In this document: positions 34,185 to 43,836 of the stretch, piece by piece | Numbering within the stretch: the first letter of the stretch is position 1 | How the letters are laid out: the number at the start of each line of letters is the position of its first letter | Assembly: GCA_963773035.1 (NCBI GenBank) | Contig: CAVYZX010000009.1 | Span: 434,001-498,000, forward strand | From: CAVRXZ01 sp963773035 | Lineage (GTDB): Bacteria > Acidobacteriota > Vicinamibacteria > Vicinamibacterales > CAVVIG01 | DNA length: 64,000 nt | Reading direction: 5' to 3' | Translations under genes and position numbers: made by a program | Notes under the pieces: model-generated | The model's input: the letters and a program-made list of their open reading frames with translations, nothing else | What the model was told of the DNA's origin: nothing | Databases searched by the model: none

Positions 34185-34613
34185 TTACTTCTGTTTGACC
34201 GCGGCCTGAGCGAGAGGCTGAAGATCGGCTCGCCACCACGCTTCCGAGTTGACCTTCTGCGCTTGATTGACGCCTACGACGATCAAATCGGTGGGATCGA
34301 TTGGGGAGCCGTCGAGCACCATCGTGGAGTACTTGCTCCCGCGTGCCTCGAGCGTCCGCCGTGACGGTGCGACCTGCCTGGCCTTCAGACTTCCGTCAGC
34401 CTTGAAGATGAAAGCCATCACGGTGAATTGGTCCAGATCCTCGCTCGACGTATTGGTCGCGCCGTAGAGCAGAACCGGCGGGTTGTCGGCGCTGGTCAAA
34501 ACGACCGCGCGGTCGAGCCGGACAGGGGAATCAGGCGCCTGGACCACTTTTGCTGGCGTTTCACCTGGCGCGACAGCGAGGAACAGGACGGCCGCGGCGG
34601 TCAGAAATGTCAT
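34185..34613 (-). CDS. Small exported protein, unknown function
   Basis: 142 residues from ATG 34613 with GAGGA upstream. Signal peptide MTFLTAAAVLFLAVAPGE, then a beta-rich domain (VVLTSADNPPVLLYGATN, LDQFTVMAFIFKADGSLKA, SKYSTMVLDGSPI). I do not recognise the family. It converges with the regulator gene and diverges from the SH3 gene. Confidence 0.7.
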   Translation of the reverse strand: MTFLTAAAVLFLAVAPGETPAKVVQAPDSPVRLDRAVVLTSADNPPVLLYGATNTSSEDLDQFTVMAFIFKADGSLKARQVAPSRRTLEARGSKYSTMVLDGSPIDPTDLIVVGVNQAQKVNSEAWWRADLQPLAQAAVKQK

Positions 34614-34783
34614 CACTCTCGAGTCCTCCTGTGCAGGAACGAAGCCTAGCGCGCAGCGTACACGACACGCGCAACGTCGGGCAACGCCGCGCAGTGGAAT
34701 CACCAGTCGAGCTCATCAGCGGATGTCGTCTCCAAGTATTTCCGCCGATACGTGATCTGATCGGCCGAGGGAGGCGTGACTTT

Positions 34784-35371
34784 ATGTCCGGGAAGAAACT
34801 CGTCGTCGGATTGGCCGCTTCGATCGCAAGCGTCGCCGCAAACAGCCATATTGCTTCGGCTCAGGTCTCGACACCTGCGCTGATCGTGAACTCAGAGACC
34901 AGCGTCATGAGCCGTCCGGCCGCGAGGAGCGACGTCGTGGAGGTCGTGCCGCCCGAAACGGTCCTCGAAGTGATCGGCCACGAAGGAGATTGGGACTGGG
35001 TGATCCTGCCTCCGGACGTCAATGGAACGAGACATTCAGGATGGATTCAGACGCGTGGCCTCACTCCCGAAAAGAAGCTCCAGATGAAGCAGGAGCGCGA
35101 GGCGGCGCAGAAGGCGAAGGAAGAACAAGCCCAGCTGAAACAGGAAGAGGCGCAACGACAGAAAGAGGAGCAGGCGCGCCTGAAACAGGAACAGGTCGAA
35201 CAGCAGAAGCAGGAAGAAGCCCAGAAGCAGGCCGCAAAAGACGAGGAGCAGCGTATGGCCAAAGCGAGACGTGAGCTCGAAAAGGCCAGACGAGACTACG
35301 AAAAAGCCGCGAGCCGCAGCACACCGGCCCAGACGTCTGCGAATGCAGACGAATCAAACCCCGTGAAATAG
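34784..35371 (+). CDS. Exported SH3-domain protein with a long charged coiled coil
   Basis: 195 residues from ATG 34784 (GAGGGAGGCG upstream). Signal peptide ends near SHIASAQ. Residues 27-95 form a bacterial SH3-like domain (LIVNSETSVMSRPAARSDVV, GDWDWVILPP, GWIQTRGL). Residues 98-180 are a continuous Lys/Gln/Glu-rich helix of repeated EEAQRQKEEQARLKQEQ type, a coiled coil or single alpha helix. The C-terminus is Ser/Thr-rich. The layout suggests a periplasmic peptidoglycan-binding or scaffold protein. No operon partner is evident. Confidence 0.82.
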   Translation: MSGKKLVVGLAASIASVAANSHIASAQVSTPALIVNSETSVMSRPAARSDVVEVVPPETVLEVIGHEGDWDWVILPPDVNGTRHSGWIQTRGLTPEKKLQMKQEREAAQKAKEEQAQLKQEEAQRQKEEQARLKQEQVEQQKQEEAQKQAAKDEEQRMAKARRELEKARRDYEKAASRSTPAQTSANADESNPVK

Positions 35372-35396
35372 GTTCTAACCAAACCGAACCGTCACA

Positions 35397-38300
35397 TCAC
35401 GGCGCCACCACGACGACCGGCGGACTCGTCGCAGCCCGCGTATACAGGTTGTTCAGGAACAGGCGAAATTCAAATGTTCCCGGCGTGGTCGGTGCGGTAA
35501 CGGTCCACGTGCGAGTGACGACGCCCGCGCCGATGTAGACGTAGCTTACGTAGCTGAGTTCGGGTGCGGTGGTGGCCGCAAATGCCAGCCAGTCAGATGC
35601 ACCGCCGAGACCTCCGGTCAGTGTCACCGTGACCTGACCGCCGGGCGCCACGCTCGTCGTGTCGACTGTCAAGATGGGACGTGGGACGATATTCAAGTTC
35701 AAGACATTCGAAGTTCCGCCCCCCGGCGATGGCGAGAACACCGAGACCTGCGCACTACCGACGACCGCCAGATCGCCGGCGCCGAGCGATGCTTGCAGCT
35801 GAGTGGCGCTGACATATGTCGTCGGCCGATTGGCCCCGTTCCACCTCACGAGAGAAGACGAGGTGAATCCGCTTCCGTTAATCGTCAAAGCCAGTGAGGC
35901 ACTGCCGGCAAACGCTGAGCCTGGAGACAACGAGCTTAGAACCGGCACTGGATTCGGCCCCGGGGTCACGGTAATCGCGGCGCTGGTTGCAGCACGCGTG
36001 TAGCCGTTGTTCAAGAAGAGACGGAATTCGAACGATCCGCCGGCCAGCGGCGTCGCCACCGTCCATGAGCGCGTGGAAAGACCCGCGCCCACATACGTGT
36101 ACTGGATATAGCTGGTATTCGGAGCCGTGGTGGATGCGAGAGCCAGCCAATCGTTAGCCCCTCCCAAGCCGTTGGTCAAGGTGACGGTGACGTTAGTGCC
36201 GCCGACGACATTCGTTGCACCGACGGCCAGTTGCGGCAGCCCTTCGGCAACGGAGAACTGAAGCGCCGACGAGGTTCCGCCGCCGGGAGACGGAGAGAAG
36301 ACGGTCACCGTCGCCGTACCGGCAGACGTCAGATCGCTGGCCGGTATCACCGCCTGCAACAGAGTGCTGTTGACGAATGTCGTTGGCCGGTTGGCGCCGT
36401 TCCAGCGGACGGTGGACGTGCTCACGAACCCGCTGCCATTGACGCTCAACGTGAATGCCGGTCCACCAACAGGCCCGCTTGAAGGTGTCAGTGAGCCGAT
36501 AACGGGCACTGGATTGACACCAACAACCGTGACCGCGGGACTGCTGGCCGCAAGCACGTAGCCGTTGTTTGGAAACAAGCGGAACTCATACAGCCCTGCC
36601 GTGGTCGGCATGGTGACGGTCCAGGTGCGGGTGGTGACGCCAGCCCCGACGTAGATGTATTGCAGATAGCTCGTGGCTGGAGCGGAGACGGTCGCCAACG
36701 CCAGCCAGTCAGTGCCTCCGCCAAGGCCGTTCGTCAGCGTCACTGTCACCGAACTGCCAGCCGTAACGTTGGTCGCGCTCACAGCCAAAGTTGGCTTGGG
36801 GTTGATCGCAAACGGCAGCGTCGCCGACGTACCTCCGCCAGGTTGTGGCGTCGTCACGCTGACCTGCGCCGTTCCGATGCTGGCAATGTCGGCCGAGCTG
36901 ATGTTTGCCTGAAGCTGAGTCGAGTTCAGGAAGGTAGTTGGCCGGCTGGCGCCGTTCCATTTCACGATTGATGATTGAGCGAACATGCTTCCGTTGACAG
37001 TCAACGTGAAGGCGGGTCCGCCGAAGGCAGCGTTACTTGGAGACAAGGAGCCGATGACCGGCACTGGACTCAACGAACCGTCGACGTTTACTGCGGGACT
37101 GGTCGCCGCACGGGTGTAGCCATTGTCCCTGAAGAGTCGAAATTCGTAGGTTCCTGCTGTCGCCGGCATCGTGACGGTCCAGGGTCGCGTCGTCACGCCA
37201 GCGCCGACGTACGTCCATTGGAAATAGCTGTGATCGTTCGAGCCGGTCTCGGCGAGTGCGATCCAGTCGTTTCCTCCGCCGAAGCCGTTCGCGAGCGTTA
37301 CCGTCACTTGACCGCCTGGTGCAACAGTGCTCACGTTCGGCGTCAGTGTGGCTGGCGGCTCGATCGTGAACGGCAGCGACGATGAGGCGCCGCCGCCGGG
37401 CGCCGGCGCAAAGACGGAAACCTGCGCCGTGCCGGTCGTCGCGAGATCGCTGGCCGGAATCGAAGCTTGCAGCGTCGTCGTGTTCACCACGTTGGTCGGC
37501 CTCGACACTCCGTTCCATCGTGCGACGGTGAATGCGTTGAAGTTGGTCCCCGTGATCGTCAGCATGAGCGGTGTGCCTGCTCGCGCGCTGGTCGGGGAAA
37601 GAGCGGTGATAGTCGGCTCCGGATTCTCGATGGGGACGAGGCTGGCTATCGCTTCGAAGAGGTTGATCCTCGGTACAACGGCGCCTCCTCCAAAAAACAA
37701 TCTCGAGTCGGTCACCGGCTTTCCAGTCTGCTGAAAGGCTTGGAGAATCGTGGTCACGCTTGCGCCGGGGATGGCCTGTTTCGCAACTGCCCACGCGCCG
37801 GCGACGTGCGGCGCAGCCATGGACGTGCCGCTAAACACGGCAAACGTGCCGCCCGGGACCGATGAATTGATTCCGTCACCAGGCGCTAGCAATGAAAGGA
37901 ATGGCGCGATGTTCGAGAACCACGACACGTCGTCGGTCTTGGTCGTCGAGCCGACGCTGACCGCGGAGGAGATGCACGCGGGCGATGAGATCGCCGCTCC
38001 CGAGTAGCTGTTGCCCGACGCGACGACGGTCGCGATGCCCACAGATCTCAAGTTGTCGATGAGTGGCTTGTACGGCTCACTGTCGCAGTTCGCGGCAAAC
38101 AGGTCGCTCCCGAGGCTCATGTTGACCGAGGCGATGTTGTACTGCGACGACAGTGCGTAGACTCGTTCCAAGCCTGCCAAGACGTCCGACGTATAGCCGC
38201 CAGCGCACGGTGCCACGCCGCCGCACGTTGTCGGGTTCGTAATCCGAGAGAACACTTGAATTGCGATCAACTGTGCGCCCTTGGCGACGCCCGAGAATGG

Positions 38301-39029
38301 CTGGCCGGCGCCAGCGCCGTTGCCGGCTGCGATTCCTGCGACGTGAGTGCCATGAAAACAGTCGGACAAGGGACAGGGCGCGGCAGCACCCGGGCCGATC
38401 TGTTCGTCAAGACCATTCGGGCAGAACGTTTCACTCGTGCCGGCGACGGTGCTCGAATAGCACGCTTCCGACACCACTTTTCCGGCCAGGAACGGATGTG
38501 TGCCATCGACACCCAAATCGAGCACCGCGATGACCGTTCCAGTACCGTCGTATCCTGCCGCCCAGGCTTGATCACCCTGAATCAGAGGGACGCTGTCGGC
38601 GAGGCCGGGACGGACGATTGCGTCAGGAATCACCCGCACGACATCTGAGTTGAGCCCCTGCAGAGTGGCGAGCGCCGCAGCGCTGACGTCGAGTGCAAGG
38701 TATGGCGCCGTCTGAAATTCGTGAACGACTCGATGGGCGCCGGCCGGCAGGCGCGAAAGCAGTCGCGTCCGGCCCGCGGCTATACGCTGTCGCTGTCCCA
38801 GGATGGCGGCGGCATTGCGCAGCGCGCCCTCCGCCACGTGCGGGGAGGATAGCTTCAGCTCGACGATGACGCGTTGGTGATCTGGCGCCGCGTCGCGCGA
38901 CCCGGGAGCCCCCTGCGGGCTTCCGCCGGCCGCCTTTGGCGCCGGCGCGATGCCCGACCCGATAACCACGAACGCCACAATAGCCCCGAGCAGTGCCGAT
39001 GGAAGCGCCACCGAAGACTTGACGCGCAT
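35397..39029 (-). CDS. Secreted S8 subtilase with alternating IPT/TIG and novel beta domains
   Basis: About 1210 residues from ATG 39029 (AGGAGACC upstream). Signal or anchor region 1-35, an I9-like propeptide (50-145), then the S8 catalytic domain with Asp171 (IAVLDLGVDGTHP), His226 (FHGTHVAGIAAG), oxyanion Asn340 and Ser403 (SGTSMAAPHVAG). From about residue 495, four IPT/TIG domains (ITALSPTSARAG, VIGSLSPSNAAFGG and so on) alternate with four copies of another about 90-residue domain (APGGQVTVTLANGFGGGNDW, WTYVGAGVTTRPWTVTMPA, EFRLFRDNGYTRAATSPAV). Copies are similar at DNA level. It is likely a large extracellular protease with an adhesive stalk. Convergent with the SH3 gene, stops 26 bases apart. 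Confidence 0.93.
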   Translation of the reverse strand: MRVKSSVALPSALLGAIVAFVVIGSGIAPAPKAAGGSPQGAPGSRDAAPDHQRVIVELKLSSPHVAEGALRNAAAILGQRQRIAAGRTRLLSRLPAGAHRVVHEFQTAPYLALDVSAAALATLQGLNSDVVRVIPDAIVRPGLADSVPLIQGDQAWAAGYDGTGTVIAVLDLGVDGTHPFLAGKVVSEACYSSTVAGTSETFCPNGLDEQIGPGAAAPCPLSDCFHGTHVAGIAAGNGAGAGQPFSGVAKGAQLIAIQVFSRITNPTTCGGVAPCAGGYTSDVLAGLERVYALSSQYNIASVNMSLGSDLFAANCDSEPYKPLIDNLRSVGIATVVASGNSYSGAAISSPACISSAVSVGSTTKTDDVSWFSNIAPFLSLLAPGDGINSSVPGGTFAVFSGTSMAAPHVAGAWAVAKQAIPGASVTTILQAFQQTGKPVTDSRLFFGGGAVVPRINLFEAIASLVPIENPEPTITALSPTSARAGTPLMLTITGTNFNAFTVARWNGVSRPTNVVNTTTLQASIPASDLATTGTAQVSVFAPAPGGGASSSLPFTIEPPATLTPNVSTVAPGGQVTVTLANGFGGGNDWIALAETGSNDHSYFQWTYVGAGVTTRPWTVTMPATAGTYEFRLFRDNGYTRAATSPAVNVDGSLSPVPVIGSLSPSNAAFGGPAFTLTVNGSMFAQSSIVKWNGASRPTTFLNSTQLQANISSADIASIGTAQVSVTTPQPGGGTSATLPFAINPKPTLAVSATNVTAGSSVTVTLTNGLGGGTDWLALATVSAPATSYLQYIYVGAGVTTRTWTVTMPTTAGLYEFRLFPNNGYVLAASSPAVTVVGVNPVPVIGSLTPSSGPVGGPAFTLSVNGSGFVSTSTVRWNGANRPTTFVNSTLLQAVIPASDLTSAGTATVTVFSPSPGGGTSSALQFSVAEGLPQLAVGATNVVGGTNVTVTLTNGLGGANDWLALASTTAPNTSYIQYTYVGAGLSTRSWTVATPLAGGSFEFRLFLNNGYTRAATSAAITVTPGPNPVPVLSSLSPGSAFAGSASLALTINGSGFTSSSLVRWNGANRPTTYVSATQLQASLGAGDLAVVGSAQVSVFSPSPGGGTSNVLNLNIVPRPILTVDTTSVAPGGQVTVTLTGGLGGASDWLAFAATTAPELSYVSYVYIGAGVVTRTWTVTAPTTPGTFEFRLFLNNLYTRAATSPPVVVVAP

Positions 39030-39353
39030 GCTGGTTGGTCTCCTGTTGTCCGTTTGGCGAGGGGGTCCGATCCACAGGAAATTGCGCAACGGTTGTGCCG
39101 ACGTGAGTGAAGGTGAGCGGCCGCTGTGAGATAAGGACTTAGCTCCGACCAGATCCCGAAAGGCTGCAGGACTCGCTGGCGAAGTTCGTGATCTCGAACA
39201 CAATCCTGCACGATTCTGCGGAATTCACGGAAGGCCATTCACGAAATTGCACACGCTCTGTCCGAACCAACGGGTCCGCACGGGAACCAGGAACCTGGCG
39301 CACCCTCCGGGCACCAACAACCACCACGCACCAGGAACGTTTTCTGTTGGAGG
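39030..39353. other. Spacer upstream of the subtilase gene
   Basis: About 320 bases without a credible gene. It should contain the subtilase promoter and the 3' end signals of the PEGA gene, but I see no clear -35/-10 pair or hairpin. Confidence 0.6.
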
Positions 39354-40721
39354 CTAGGGCTTCGTGAAGTCGACGTCGACGGTCGTCGGCTTCACCGTGA
39401 CGGTGGTCATCAGGCGGCGCTCGCCGTGCGCGGAGTTTTTGACGACGATTTCCCGGGTGCCGACGGCAACGGGGAAATCGGCGAGTGGCGTTTCACCGAT
39501 CTTGACCCCATCGAGCCATACGTCGGAGGACGGCGTGGCGGTGATGGTGACAGGAGTTTTCGGGAGTGTGACGTTCACCGCAGTTACTTCGCCGGGCCGT
39601 ATTTCGATGACTTGCGAGTCGCGATAGCCGAGGCCGTTGTTCCTCAGCTCGATATCGTGACGGCCTGGCGACAACATCACCTGGTTCTGTTCATTGAGTC
39701 TCAGCGCTTTACCATTTTCTGACACTTGAATTTCGATAGGAGCGAAGAGGGCCAGCCATCCTGAGTAGATCGTGACGTCGAGGGTGGCGGTCTCGTTGGC
39801 TTTGACTTTGACGGTTCGCTGCACGAGTCCGGTTGTGCTCTTGAGCGTGATGATGTGCTGGCCGGGAGGGACGTCTTCGAGGGTAAGAGGTGTAAACCCT
39901 CGTTTCGTACCATCGATTGTGATGGTGGCGCCTTCAGGATCGGAGGTCACCGTGAGCCGGCCAGCCGGAGGGCGCTTCCAGTCGACTACGATCTCCGAAT
40001 GTTTTCCGGCGGAGATGTCGAGCGTCTCGGTGCGCGACACGCCCGCATAGTGGAACTCGATTTCGTGCTTGCCCGCAGGTAATCGAGTGCTGATCGGCGT
40101 GAGGCCGATCTTCTTGCCGCTCACGAACACCTCGGAGCCATCAGGAATCGATTGCAGGTCGGCAACGCCGACAGCGGCTTCGGCGGTCAGCCAGGCCTTG
40201 GCGCGGGGGATCCCAACCGCCAGCCCAACTCCGGCACTGAGAACGAGCGCTGGCGTGACGTACCACAGCTTCCGCGTACCAGGCACCCGAATCGATCCGG
40301 CGCGTTTGACGAGTCCCCATACTCCAGTAGCCGCCAGACCACCGACTCGAGCGGCAACACCGGCACCGGCGCCCAGGACCTTCCAACTCGCGGTTGTCGT
40401 AGACTCGATCGCGCCCTTAATCGCTGCTGTCTTGTCCGAACCGAAAGCCGTACCTGCTTCCGGTGTAGGTGCGTCGACACTCGAAAAGAGCGTCGACGGG
40501 ATAGAGAGATGATTGAGATCCTTCTGAGGGATTGGCTTTTCGGCCGGCGTTTCTTTCCAGGCCACGTCCGTCGCAACTGCCGCAAACTCGGGCTCGACTG
40601 CGAGCTGGGGCTCGATCGCAAGCTCGGGCTCGACCACGTCATCGGGTATTTCGTCAAGGAGTACCGGTTCGAGCGGCGCCGGAGGCGGTGCCGCCGCCTG
40701 GTCTTCTCGTCCGCGCCGCAA
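39354..40721 (-). CDS. Membrane-anchored PEGA-domain protein
   Basis: 455 residues. The N-terminal 110 residues are acidic and Pro-rich, then comes a membrane helix at about 152-172 (LWYVTPALVLSAGVGLAVGI). The rest is four PEGA-type beta domains: LQSIPDGSEVFVSGKKIGLT, LTVTSDPEGATITIDGTKRG, a more divergent third unit, and ITATPSSDVWLDGVKIGETP. PEGA domains are found in surface-layer and sensor proteins. The first base codon is TTG at 40721 without a ribosome site, and the frame is open upstream (EPRILSREIRSSLRRGRED), so the true start may lie inside the upstream receiver-like gene or the two may be one protein split by an indel. Likely a signal-linked periplasmic binding protein. Confidence 0.8.
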   Translation of the reverse strand: MRRGREDQAAAPPPAPLEPVLLDEIPDDVVEPELAIEPQLAVEPEFAAVATDVAWKETPAEKPIPQKDLNHLSIPSTLFSSVDAPTPEAGTAFGSDKTAAIKGAIESTTTASWKVLGAGAGVAARVGGLAATGVWGLVKRAGSIRVPGTRKLWYVTPALVLSAGVGLAVGIPRAKAWLTAEAAVGVADLQSIPDGSEVFVSGKKIGLTPISTRLPAGKHEIEFHYAGVSRTETLDISAGKHSEIVVDWKRPPAGRLTVTSDPEGATITIDGTKRGFTPLTLEDVPPGQHIITLKSTTGLVQRTVKVKANETATLDVTIYSGWLALFAPIEIQVSENGKALRLNEQNQVMLSPGRHDIELRNNGLGYRDSQVIEIRPGEVTAVNVTLPKTPVTITATPSSDVWLDGVKIGETPLADFPVAVGTREIVVKNSAHGERRLMTTVTVKPTTVDVDFTKP

Positions 40722-40734
40722 GGAGGAGCGGATC

Positions 40735-41112
40735 TCACGGGACAGGATTCGAGGCTCGCTGTTGGCTGCTCTCCCCGGAGACCTGTGGCGGCTTGAACCA
40801 ATAGAACCAGCGCGGGTTTTTGGCCGACGAGCCAGCGCTCTCCGAGCTCTCGGAAGCGAGCATCGGGACCGTCAGCGTTTGAACGTCGTTGGTGCCTGCA
40901 AGAGCGCGCAGCCGCGATGTCAGCGCCTCTTCATCACCAGGCGAGAGAACGAGCGGAAAGATGACGAGATCAGGGACCGACTGATCGATGACGTCGAGCG
41001 CTTCGTCTGAGGAACCGGCGATCACGACCTCGTGACCGGCAAGCTCGCGCTTCAGACGTGTGAGTGCCCGCCCGTGCTTATGTTCTGGATCGATCGCGAG
41101 AACCAGCGCCAC
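40735..41112 (-). CDS. Pseudo-receiver protein
   Basis: 125 residues, GTG start with GGGAG upstream. The first 100 residues follow a CheY-like alpha/beta pattern (LVLAIDPEHKHGRALTRL, SSDEALDVIDQSVPDLVIF), but the phosphoacceptor Asp is replaced (FPLVLSP), so it cannot be phosphorylated in the normal way. The tail is NPRWFYWFKPPQVSGESS. It ends 13 bases before the PEGA gene and probably is coupled to, or once fused with, it. Confidence 0.65.
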   Translation of the reverse strand: MALVLAIDPEHKHGRALTRLKRELAGHEVVIAGSSDEALDVIDQSVPDLVIFPLVLSPGDEEALTSRLRALAGTNDVQTLTVPMLASESSESAGSSAKNPRWFYWFKPPQVSGESSQQRASNPVP

Positions 41113-41408
41113 TCAATGCTCCCAACAGCCTGCGCCACTGACCGTTCGTGACCGGATACACCCTCCCCGCGCTGGCACGAGTTGGCAAGAACGCGGCCAG
41201 GCACGGTCTGTCGCTGACACAACGTCAAGTTGTTGGGGATGCGAGCTTTATCGCGAGTTGTCAATTCGAGCAACTTTGCCGGCTACTCGCATGCGATGCC
41301 CCGTTTCAGCACAACGAGTCCCGTTTTCGGAACTGCCGTGAAAGAACACGATGATCCAACGGTTGAAGACGCGTTGTCGTTCCGTGAACTTTGTGCTACT
41401 CAGGGTCC

Positions 41409-42593
41409 ATGCGACTTGCTGAACGGATGTCTCGAATTGGGAGCGAGTCTGCGTTCGAGGTCCTGGCCCGGGCCCGAGCCCTCGAACGGCAGGGAAAAAA
41501 CATCATTCATCTCGAAATCGGCGAACCGGACTTCCCGACACCAAAGCACGTGATCGAGGCTGGACAGCGGGCTTTGGATGAAGGCTGGACCAAGTATGGA
41601 CCGACGCCGGGGTTTCCCGAGTTTCGCGAAGCCATCGCGCACTACATTTCGCAGACACGTGGCGTGAGGGCCGATGCAGAGAATGTCTGCGTGGTTCCCG
41701 GCGGAAAGCCGATCATGTACTTCACGATGATGGCCCTCCTCGAGAGTGGCGACGAGGTCATCTATCCCGATCCAAGCTTTCCGATCTACGAATCCGTGAT
41801 TCGTTTCCTGGGAGCGAAGCCCGTTCCGGTTCCGCTCCTGGAGAGCCGAGGGTTTTCGTTCGATCTCGAGGTTCTGCGGGATCGATTGTCCGACAAGACC
41901 AAGCTCCTGATCCTGAACTCACCTGCGAACCCAACCGGTGGTGTGATGTCGCGCGAGGACGTCGAACGGATCGCCGAGCTGGTGCGCGACCGCGATCTGA
42001 TCGTACTGAGCGACGAGATCTATTCGCGAATCTGGTACGAAACGGAGCCCACCTCGATTACTCGGTTCGGCGACATGCTCGAGAAGACCGTCATTCTCGA
42101 CGGGTTCTCGAAAACATACTCGATGACCGGCTGGCGTCTTGGCTACGGAGTGATGCCACACTGGCTGGCCGACGCGGTGAACCTGCTGACCGTGAACTCC
42201 AATTCCTGCACCGCGAGCTTCACGCAACGAGCAGGGATTGCCGCGCTCGAGGGGCCGCAGGACTGCGTCACGGCCATGGTGACGGAGTTCAGGCGCCGGC
42301 GGGATGTCATGGTCCGAGGCTTGAACGAGATTCCAGGAATCCGCTGTTCGCTGCCGGCGGGAGCGTTCTACGCGTTTCCCAATGTCACCGGGACGGGCAT
42401 GTCATCGAAAGCCCTGGCCGATCTTCTGCTCAACGAGGCAGGCGTCGCTTGTCTGTGTGGGACCGCGTTTGGCCAGCACGGCGACGGCTACTTGCGGTTC
42501 AGCTATGCGAATTCGATGGCGAACATCCTCGAAGCGATCGAACGGATTCGGCGTGTTGCCGATCGTTGGGCTGACGCGAAGGTGGTCAGTTAG
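41409..42593 (+). CDS. Class I/II pyridoxal-phosphate aminotransferase
   Basis: 394 residues from ATG 41409. Fold type I motifs are complete: IIHLEIGEPDFPTPKH, KYGPTPGFPEFREAIA, NSPANPTGGVMS, SDEIYSR, and the PLP lysine Lys235 in DGFSKTYSMTGWRLGY. Most similar in pattern to aspartate or aromatic aminotransferases of the AspC/AAT-like subfamily, so the amino acid donor cannot be told. Cytoplasmic. It converges with the DUF2252 gene, the two stops overlapping by 8 bases. Confidence 0.93.
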   Translation: MRLAERMSRIGSESAFEVLARARALERQGKNIIHLEIGEPDFPTPKHVIEAGQRALDEGWTKYGPTPGFPEFREAIAHYISQTRGVRADAENVCVVPGGKPIMYFTMMALLESGDEVIYPDPSFPIYESVIRFLGAKPVPVPLLESRGFSFDLEVLRDRLSDKTKLLILNSPANPTGGVMSREDVERIAELVRDRDLIVLSDEIYSRIWYETEPTSITRFGDMLEKTVILDGFSKTYSMTGWRLGYGVMPHWLADAVNLLTVNSNSCTASFTQRAGIAALEGPQDCVTAMVTEFRRRRDVMVRGLNEIPGIRCSLPAGAFYAFPNVTGTGMSSKALADLLLNEAGVACLCGTAFGQHGDGYLRFSYANSMANILEAIERIRRVADRWADAKVVS

Positions 42594-43654
42594 AGACCCC
42601 CGTCCAGTCGCGCCAATCGGCGACGGTCGCGTCTGTCATGTCGCCTGCCGCAACGCGCAGCCATTTCGACGATTGGCCTGACAGGTGTCGTCGTATCGCC
42701 GATACCTTCGCCGTTGCAAGGTGCATGTTGGCCGTCTCCCAGCCCATCGCGCGGAGAAGTCGCCTCCCATCACGATCGCGGGGCATATCATCCAGCTCCA
42801 CTTTGGAGCAGTCGGGCGCAAGTCGACGAACGATCCACGCCTCGGTCAACTGAAAGAACGGATCGGATGCGCGTACAGCTTTTCGCATCAACGTCTCAGA
42901 GGCGCCTCCCGATCGCAGGGAGGCTGTGGCCCAACTTGCGGCCGAGGGAGCACGGGCCTTCACCTCGCGAGCGATCAGGCCGCCGTTCCACCGGGCTAGT
43001 GCGACGAATCGCTGGCGGCCAAGGCTACCGACACCAGCGACGCGGTGGAACACACTGTAGGCCACCTTTCGGTTGGGCATAGCGCTTTGGATGACATTGC
43101 GTGGTAGCCGTGAGTCCGCGCGTTCGAGCGACTGCAGCCCTTCCCAAAAGCGTTCGGGCGTTCGGGAATCGCTCCAGGCGACGTTACGAAGCCACCGATG
43201 CGCTTCAGCGAGCACGATCGGCTGCCCACCACGATCGAGGTTCGCTGCATATCCGTCCTGAATCGACTGGCAGATCTCGCGCCTTGTGACCGAGAGTTGA
43301 CGACTGGCCGCCGCAAGGCAGGCGCTCGTCGCGAGCCGGACCAGATCCAGTGTGTAAGGCAAGGTGCACGCCTCGTCGACATCGTTGATACCCCACACGA
43401 GCCTGCCTTCATGATCGCGCCACGTACCGAAATTCTCGACATGAAGGTCGCCAATGGCGACGACTGACGGCGCATCGGCTGCGCGTTGGCACACCGTGGG
43501 CCAGAGTTGCATCCAGCGATAGAACGTGCCCCGCAGAAACACGAACGGGCTCTCACCCATTCGCTTGTGCTTCAGTTTCAGGTCGCGCCCCAGGAGCCTG
43601 ATCTTGGAAGCGAGCCAGGCTTCGTAGTCGCCGGGTGGCTGTCTTGATATCCAT
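42586..43654 (-). pseudogene. DUF2252 protein, 5' frameshift
   Basis: The main frame codes for 324 residues from ATG 43560 with VAIGDLHVENFGTWRDHEGR (the family GDxHxENFG block), NRKVAYSVFHRVAGVGSLG, and ALGDMTDATVADWRDW-type C-terminus. DUF2252 proteins have a protein-kinase-like fold and unknown role. The frame is open 5' of that ATG for another 30 residues (DYEAWLASKIRLLGRDLKLK, then HKRMGESP) that fit the family N-terminus but have no start. An ATG at 43654 opens MDIKTATR in another frame, and a single-base change near 43630 would join it. So the N-terminus is probably split by an indel. Confidence 0.78.
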
Positions 43655-43836
43655 TGGCCGCTGACGAAACCGTTACTCGAATATCAATCCTGTCCGGCGT
43701 ATCGGAACAAGACTGGGCTCCCGATCGCCCGCTCTTGACGCGAAATCCTTATATCGAAGCCAGTTGTCATGTTAGCGCGCTGCGGTACGTTGTTTGCCGC
43801 TTTCCGACCAGTTCTCCGCGTCTTTGAGCAAAGTGT

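Noticed and set aside
41172..41187. Sigma-54-like element CTGGCACGAGTTGGCA before the aminotransferase gene
   Set aside because: The GG to GC spacing is one base too short and it lies far from the start; no sigma-54 activator is nearby.
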